From the NCBI GenBank assembly GCA_026008535.1, contig BRKX01000006.1:3990501-4054500 (forward strand): a stretch of DNA of 64,000 nucleotides. Reading direction: 5' to 3'. The notes under the pieces were generated by a model. The model was given only the letters and a program-made list of their open reading frames with translations, did not search any database and was not told where the DNA came from. Shown here piece by piece: positions 59,308 through 64,000 of the stretch. Source of the stretch: Perilla frutescens (lineage: Eukaryota; Streptophyta; Magnoliopsida; Lamiales; Lamiaceae). Numbering within the stretch: position 1 is the stretch's first letter; every line of letters begins with the position of its first letter. A program made the translations under genes and the position numbers.

Positions 59308-60250
59308 CTAAAAGGAAACGAAGATTATCAGCTTGGATATGATTTGGTGTTGCATCTTCTATTCCCGTATCATCCATACACGTCACGTGTATTGGATGCC
59401 ATCACAAATAGGAGATACAACAGTACTATTTGTATTAGGAAAATCCAAATTCATGATTTGGAGCAATCAAGATCACAAATAACTACTATACTAAACTGCA
59501 GTTGAAAATATGCTCAAAATTAAACACTTTCTTTTTTCACCCAAGAGTTCAATAAATAATCAAATGGATTATAGAATATAGCAAATAGAGAACAGGAAAT
59601 CTGCATCAAGATTTAATGCTACATCCATAAAAGATCATAATTATAAACAACTGGAAATATGAACATCAGTTTACAAATATGTCACAATTTCTTCCAGCTC
59701 GATCAAATTTTAGCCAGACACCAACTCAAATAAACTTTCTATGTTAGATTAATCTACCATGAACATCACAGTTAGCTCAAACAAAGAGAAATTAAAAAAA
59801 ATAAAAAAATTACGCGACTGTTGCCCTCATATTTCTAAACCCAATATTATGAAATTCAAGCCTCTACATCAAAGCAGACACAATAAAATCCACAAATCAA
59901 ATTCGCAAACTAAAAAAAAAAAGTTAATTTCCTTAAATTCTCTTACCTACTAAACTCTTAACTCCCAACATAACGCAAGAAGGTACAGCAAAATATAAAT
60001 CCCTCGAATTCGCAACTAAATTTGAAAATTAAAATTAATAATGATTATAATAAAAAAAGGGTCTGCGAAAAAAAAAAAAGAGAGACCAAAATTCACATTC
60101 TCATTACATATTATTGAAAAATAAAAATACAACTGAAAACAACGTATAGAGAAATAAATGTAAAAAAAAAGTAATCACCTTTGTGTACCGTCAGATAGAA
60201 GAGGCTTCGAATTAAGGCTTTTGATTTCTGATTTCTGAATAATATGAATA
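59308..60250 (-). other. 5' UTR intron and leader exon of the DUF1336 gene
   Basis: The minus strand shows a donor AAAG|GTGATTAC at 60178 and an acceptor CCTTTTAG at 59308. The leader exon is roughly 60179-60250. The intron is AT-rich with no other gene. Leader introns are common in plant genes and often raise expression. Confidence 0.5.
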
Positions 60251-61127
60251 AATTTTGATTATGTTTATACATAGGGGGGGAAAAAATTATTAATGTGGGA
60301 ATATTCTTGATAAGCTGGTGAAGAAACTGATCGAAGATTATTTATTGATAAGCAAATGTGTAGGTGTGTTACTCTTACAAGTTTCGTATGGATAACCGAT
60401 TGTCACTCAATCTACTCTTTCTGTTTTTTAGTTGTTTTTTTTTAACAATTTAACAAAAATAGCCACCGATCGATTTTTGAAATTATCAACAATTTAACAC
60501 TAACAAAAATGCCCTCTGTTCACCGACGTCATTCCGGTCACTGATTTTTCAGCAATTTTACGTGGAAAGAAGTAGGATTTTGAAGGTTCAGTCGGCGTTA
60601 GAGCGTCCAGTCATTTATAATAAAATATTGAAACATTAAAAATTAAATGGGTGGAAAATTTATATAGACAAAATTATATTAAAATTGGTAAAAAATATAT
60701 AAGATTTAAAAGTTAGTAGTTTAGTAGGCAATTTGTATTTATTTTAAATTCAACCCCTCTCAATGGGCCCACAATATCTGGAAAAAAGCTTATAAATTCT
60801 TCCAAATATGTACTCACTCTGACAAGCAGCATTAGTTCATGCAAAGACAATATTTATTATTAGGGTTTAGACTTTAAACACACACAACTTCCCACTCACC
60901 ATCACTCTCTCTCTCTCTCTCTCACTTCTCAGTGCCATTATCTCTCTTTCTCACCCAGTTGCTCTCGCCATCACTCTATCTCTCACTGCTATTATCTGTC
61001 TTTTTTCACTCAACCCCCCCCCCCAAAAAAAACCTCTCGCCATCACTCTCTCTCTCATTGCATCTCTATCGATCTCTCTCTCTCGGTCGTCTCAGTATTT
61101 CCGCCCTCAAGTAAAATAACGGCGGAT
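60251..61127. other. shared upstream region and CT-rich leader
   Basis: Divergent interval between the minus-strand DUF1336 gene and the plus-strand DUF1985 pseudogene. The latter has a long CT-rich leader (60903-61090, with CTCTCTCTCT runs and a C8 run at 61015), typical of plant 5' UTRs. No other gene seen. Confidence 0.5.
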
Positions 61128-63260
61128 ATGGATCGAGGACCCGCAGCACAATCAGAGACATCATCTTCTCATCAAGTAGGCTTCATTTTTTAAAAAAAAA
61201 AAATCTGTAAATAGTTTCTTCGATTAATGGCTTATGATTTTTGCAATCGTTGGTTATGTTTGTTTGTTTTCAATTTGTTGGGCATGATTAATTTAATGAA
61301 TTGGTTGAATTTAATAATCGTGGTTTTTTCGGAATTAGTCGAGGATTATTTGATATTAATCATGGATGATTTGATATTAATCGTGGCTAGTTAGATATTA
61401 TTGGTTGATTATTTGATATTAATTGTGGATTATTTGATGTTGATTAAAGATAGTTAGATATTAATCGTGACTAGCTATTAATCGAGGATAGTTAGATATT
61501 AATCGAGGCTATTTAGATATTATCGAGGTTCCCTTAAAATTAATGGAGGTATTTTTTAAAATTAATCGAGGAATCGAGGTTATTTTGTAAATCAATTGAT
61601 GCTATTTATATATTAATCGAGGCTATGTAGATATTAATCGAGACTTTTTAGATATTAATCGAGGCTCTCTAAAAATTAATCGAGACAATTTATTAAATTA
61701 ATCAGGACATTTAAAATATTAATCGAGGCTTTGAAAATCAATCGAGGCAATTTATTAAATTAATCAAGGAATCGAAGCAATTTATTAAATTAATCGAGGC
61801 TAATTTATTAAATTAATTGAGGTAATTTATTTAATTAATCAAGGAATATTAATCGATGAATATTTAAGTTAATATTAATAGAGGAATATTTAAAATTAAT
61901 CGAGGCTTGTTCTCGATTAATATTAAATTATCTTCGATTAATTTTAAAAGTACCTTGATTAATTTTAAAAATTGCATTTTCTGATATTAATTTAAATTTT
62001 ATGAATTTCCAAATTATATGAAATATTAAAAGTATTTATTTTAATAATTGTAATTTTGAAAATATTGTTAGATTGATTGGCTTAGACTACCGTTACGGAG
62101 TCTGAGGCCTTCGGTCGTGGTGTATGCCAAATCGGAAGTTGTTGATCTGATCAGAGCCACACTGCATATGATAGGTGGTGACGATGTCGTCCAATTATTT
62201 AGATCCGGATGTTTCGAATATTTTCTGGACTATAGGGGTGGTGACGTCCAAAAGAGGGTGATGCACGCTTTGATGACGCATGAGGTGCACGTGTCGGATC
62301 GTGCGCGGGTGGGACAGGAGGCATGATTTCATATTCATCACTCTCAGCTGCGTTTCAGTCCGAGTGAGTACAACCTGGTGTCAGGTTTACAATTCAGCAA
62401 CTCGACATTCGATCTGAATGTCGATCCTATTGTTCCGCTGAGATCTGTGTACCATCATTTGTTCGAAGGGAAGCGCACGACCGTCCGTGAGATGGAGGAT
62501 AGGTTCGAACAGATGAGGATGGCCAGAGACGCTCCGGATTATGTGAGGTTGCGAACATATTGTTCGTATACCGGATGATTCTATGCCTAAATCAGAACCG
62601 CATCGTGGATCCATGAGTGTGGGCGCTAGATGAGGATGTGGAGCGATGGAACTCATTTTCATGGGGTGCATATTCTTACCAGATGCTGATGCACTTCATC
62701 GGCCTCCTCCCCAGGACTCAATAGGCTATGGGTGGGAAAGGATCCATGCAGTATCATTTTTACGGGTCGATCTGGGCACTACAGGTAGTTAGTTTAAATT
62801 TATTATTCTAAATTAATGATGCATATTGAAATCAAGTAAATATGTAATTAATCTATTAATCCACTTTACATGTATAGGCTTGTGAGGTGATACCGGAGTT
62901 GGCCCGTGAGACTGGTGTGCATAGTGGACAGTTCATTGTGCCTCGATATTTGAGGTGGACATTTATTCTCCCTGCCACTGACCCGGTCACCTTATTACAG
63001 CGAGCGGTATATTTTGAGGTTTCTTTATCTATTTAGAATATTCAATCTATATTTTTTAATTCATCTTAATGATATTATTATTAATTCCATGCAGTCACAT
63101 GTGGTTATGTTGGTACCATCTCCCGAGGAGACGGGGACTTCATATTACCTGAGCATACAGTTGGAGGCTGGTGCTCAGAGCGTGAGATTTGTTCCCTCTC
63201 GAAAGGGGGGAACAAGAAGAAGATGCTTGCAATGCAGTATCTTGCTGTTCCAGTTCAGCA
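61128..63260 (+). pseudogene. DUF1985 (Ulp1-associated) gene relic
   Basis: Candidate exon 1 61128-61175 (MDRGPAAQSETSSSHQ, then GT). Intron 1 is filled with TTAATCGAGG repeats. Exon 2 from 62072 reads FRSGCFEYFLDYRGGDVQKR, then MHALMTHEVHV, FHIHHSQLRFSPSEYNLVSG, RWNSFSWGAYSYQMLMHF and FYGSIWALQ; after a further intron comes ACEVIPELA (62879). This is the DUF1985 layout found N-terminal to Ulp1-like (SUMO protease) genes carried by plant MULEs. A TGA (62324-62326) replaces a probable Trp and a TAG follows near 62720, so it is dead. Later exon-like pieces (SHVVMLVPSPEETGTS at 63095) lead up to the inverted MULE fragment. The peptidase domain is absent. Confidence 0.65.
61318..61960. repeat. 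degenerate TTAATCGAGGC minisatellite
   Basis: About twenty-five copies of (A)TTAATCGAGGC-like words spaced 15-40 bp, separated by TATTTAGATA or AATTTATTAAA spacers. Nearly all are in one direction up to 61905, then they invert (CTCGATTAA at 61912). TTAATCGAG-7 nt-CTCGATTAA makes a hairpin at 61897-61920. It lies in intron 1 of the DUF1985 pseudogene. The same word recurs at 63890-64000. Confidence 0.85.
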
Positions 63261-63904
63261 GTTGATTCCACATGGTATCAAATCCAACTCGAACTCACGA
63301 CAATCACAGGTGCGGTGTTGGAGATCGACCATGTAGCTGTCCCTTCCGACCTCTATTTTCCATAAATACGCTAATGTCATAGCCCGTACGGCATAGCATC
63401 GCCCCTGCTCGATATTACCCAACAGTTTTTTTGTCGCTTCATCAGTCAACACATGATTCGAGCCCAGTGCACTGGGTCGATATTGCATAGCTTCTGGTAT
63501 GCATTTGGACACACCTGTTCCAAGGCTGACATGCTGGCCTGAAATGCGTCTGTCCGATAGCTGTAGGCGGCATCCTCAAATAGTGCGGTCACGTATTTTC
63601 CTCTCTCCGTCATCTTATTCTTCAAATGATAATAGCACAATCCGTGCGTCGCTCTCGAAAAAACGGCCTCTAAAGTATTTTTAATGCTCTGATGCTGATC
63701 CGATATGATGAGAAGGTCATCTATATCACCTAGAGCCATGTGCACTCGGCCCAAGAACCACAACCAAGATTCATCATTCTCTATTGGTCCGATCCCTACT
63801 GCAACAAGTAAAAGTTGTTCGTTGCCGTCCTTCGTCACGGCAACAAACAGAACTCCCTTGTTCTTTCCCTTAATGTGTGTCCCATTAATAATCGAGGCCT
63901 CCAT
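63255..63904 (-). pseudogene. MULE (Mutator-like) transposase fragment
   Basis: The minus strand reads ASIINGTHIKGKNKGVLFVA, then ENDESWLWFLGRV, LLIISDQHQSIKNTLE and HGLCYYHLKNKM, which are core MULE DDE motifs (DGTH, DESW.WF, isD...i..a, h..C..H). The first catalytic Asp (usually DGTH) is Asn here (NGTH). A frameshift near 63450 leads to YMVDLQHRTCDCREFELDLI, then PCGINC, a SWIM zinc-finger remnant lacking its His. The central region looks shortened. A stop lies just upstream of the Met at 63904. It cannot be active. Confidence 0.8.
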
Positions 63905-64000
63905 TTCATAATTGAGGCCACATAATTAATCGTTGCCACTTTTATTTAATTGAGGCCTCGATTAATAATCGAGGCCTCCTTCATTTCATTTAATCGAGGC
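63887..64000. repeat. ~75-bp repeat with GAGGCCTCGATTA palindromes at window edge
   Basis: ATTAATAATCGAGGCCTCC occurs at 63887 and again at 63962, each followed by ATTTCAT and AATTGAGGC or TAATCGAGGC. A near-perfect 27-bp palindrome built on GAGGCCTCGATT is at 63952-63978. The repeat continues past the right edge. It shares the TTAATCGAGGC word with 61318-61960 and may be terminal or subterminal sequence of the MULE. Confidence 0.75.

Noticed and set aside
1..64000. tRNA or rRNA genes
   Set aside because: I looked for tRNA-like A/B box pairs and clover-leaf arms by eye and saw only the SINE-like B box at 56641; a tRNAscan-type search would be decisive.

Overview
This is a stretch of AT-rich nuclear DNA from a flowering plant, most likely a eudicot. 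The evidence is GT-AG introns with AT-rich interiors, plant-type cytosolic fructokinases, a plant rhomboid-like protein, a plant DUF1336 (EDR2 C-terminal) protein, an F-box-associated fragment, and a dense mix of plant transposons (Ty1/copia with an initiator-Met-tRNA primer site, CACTA, MULE, hAT, Stowaway, LINE and SINE relics, solo LTRs). The species cannot be fixed from sequence reading alone.

Layout. 1-3.5 kb: a doubtful small spliced ORF, with an NLR (resistance-gene LRR) relic in its second candidate intron, then AT-rich intergenic DNA. 3.6-24.9 kb: three fructokinase (pfkB family) genes in head-to-tail tandem, all four-exon, all with phase-0 introns at the same positions and all apparently intact (334, 346 and 341 aa). 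Copies 2 and 3 share a C-terminal tail that copy 1 lacks. Introns grow from copy 1 to copy 3; the third copy is stretched to 8.5 kb by transposons with recognisable target-site duplications. A probable LTR-type element (13.7-15.6 kb) lies between copies 2 and 3.

25.1-34.4 kb: a decayed CACTA (En/Spm) element carrying, in order, TNP2 transposase pieces, DUF4218, DUF4216 and a Transposase_24-like gene. A solo LTR sits precisely inside the TNP2 reading frame (5-bp duplication), and a second solo LTR sits inside the first. 34.6-36.2 kb: a MITE-like inverted-repeat element holding a third solo LTR. 36.9-39.6 kb: a 2.7-kb element with about 100-bp inverted termini, flanked by TA repeats and built largely of internal tandem repeats. 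41.1-49.4 kb: a CACTA-like non-autonomous element that holds a fragment of a Rab GTPase gene and a nearly full-length but broken Ty1/copia retrotransposon (43.75-48.97 kb). A related unoccupied copy of its insertion site lies at 51.5 kb. 49.8-53.4 kb: two LINE/RNase H relics and an F-box-associated fragment.

54.4-60.2 kb: two probably functional single-copy genes, a rhomboid-like membrane protein (RBL13-type, plus strand) and a DUF1336/EDR2-C protein (minus strand, with an intron in its 5' UTR), with a tiny SINE-like retroposon between them. 61.1-64.0 kb: a DUF1985 (Ulp1-associated) pseudogene facing a MULE transposase fragment. Both are associated with the same TTAATCGAGGC repeat, suggesting part of a MULE of the kind known to carry Ulp1-like genes; it runs off the right edge.

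The genes do not form an operon or one pathway. The functional theme is a fructose-phosphorylating gene cluster beside a transposon-rich block with at least four resolvable nesting events.
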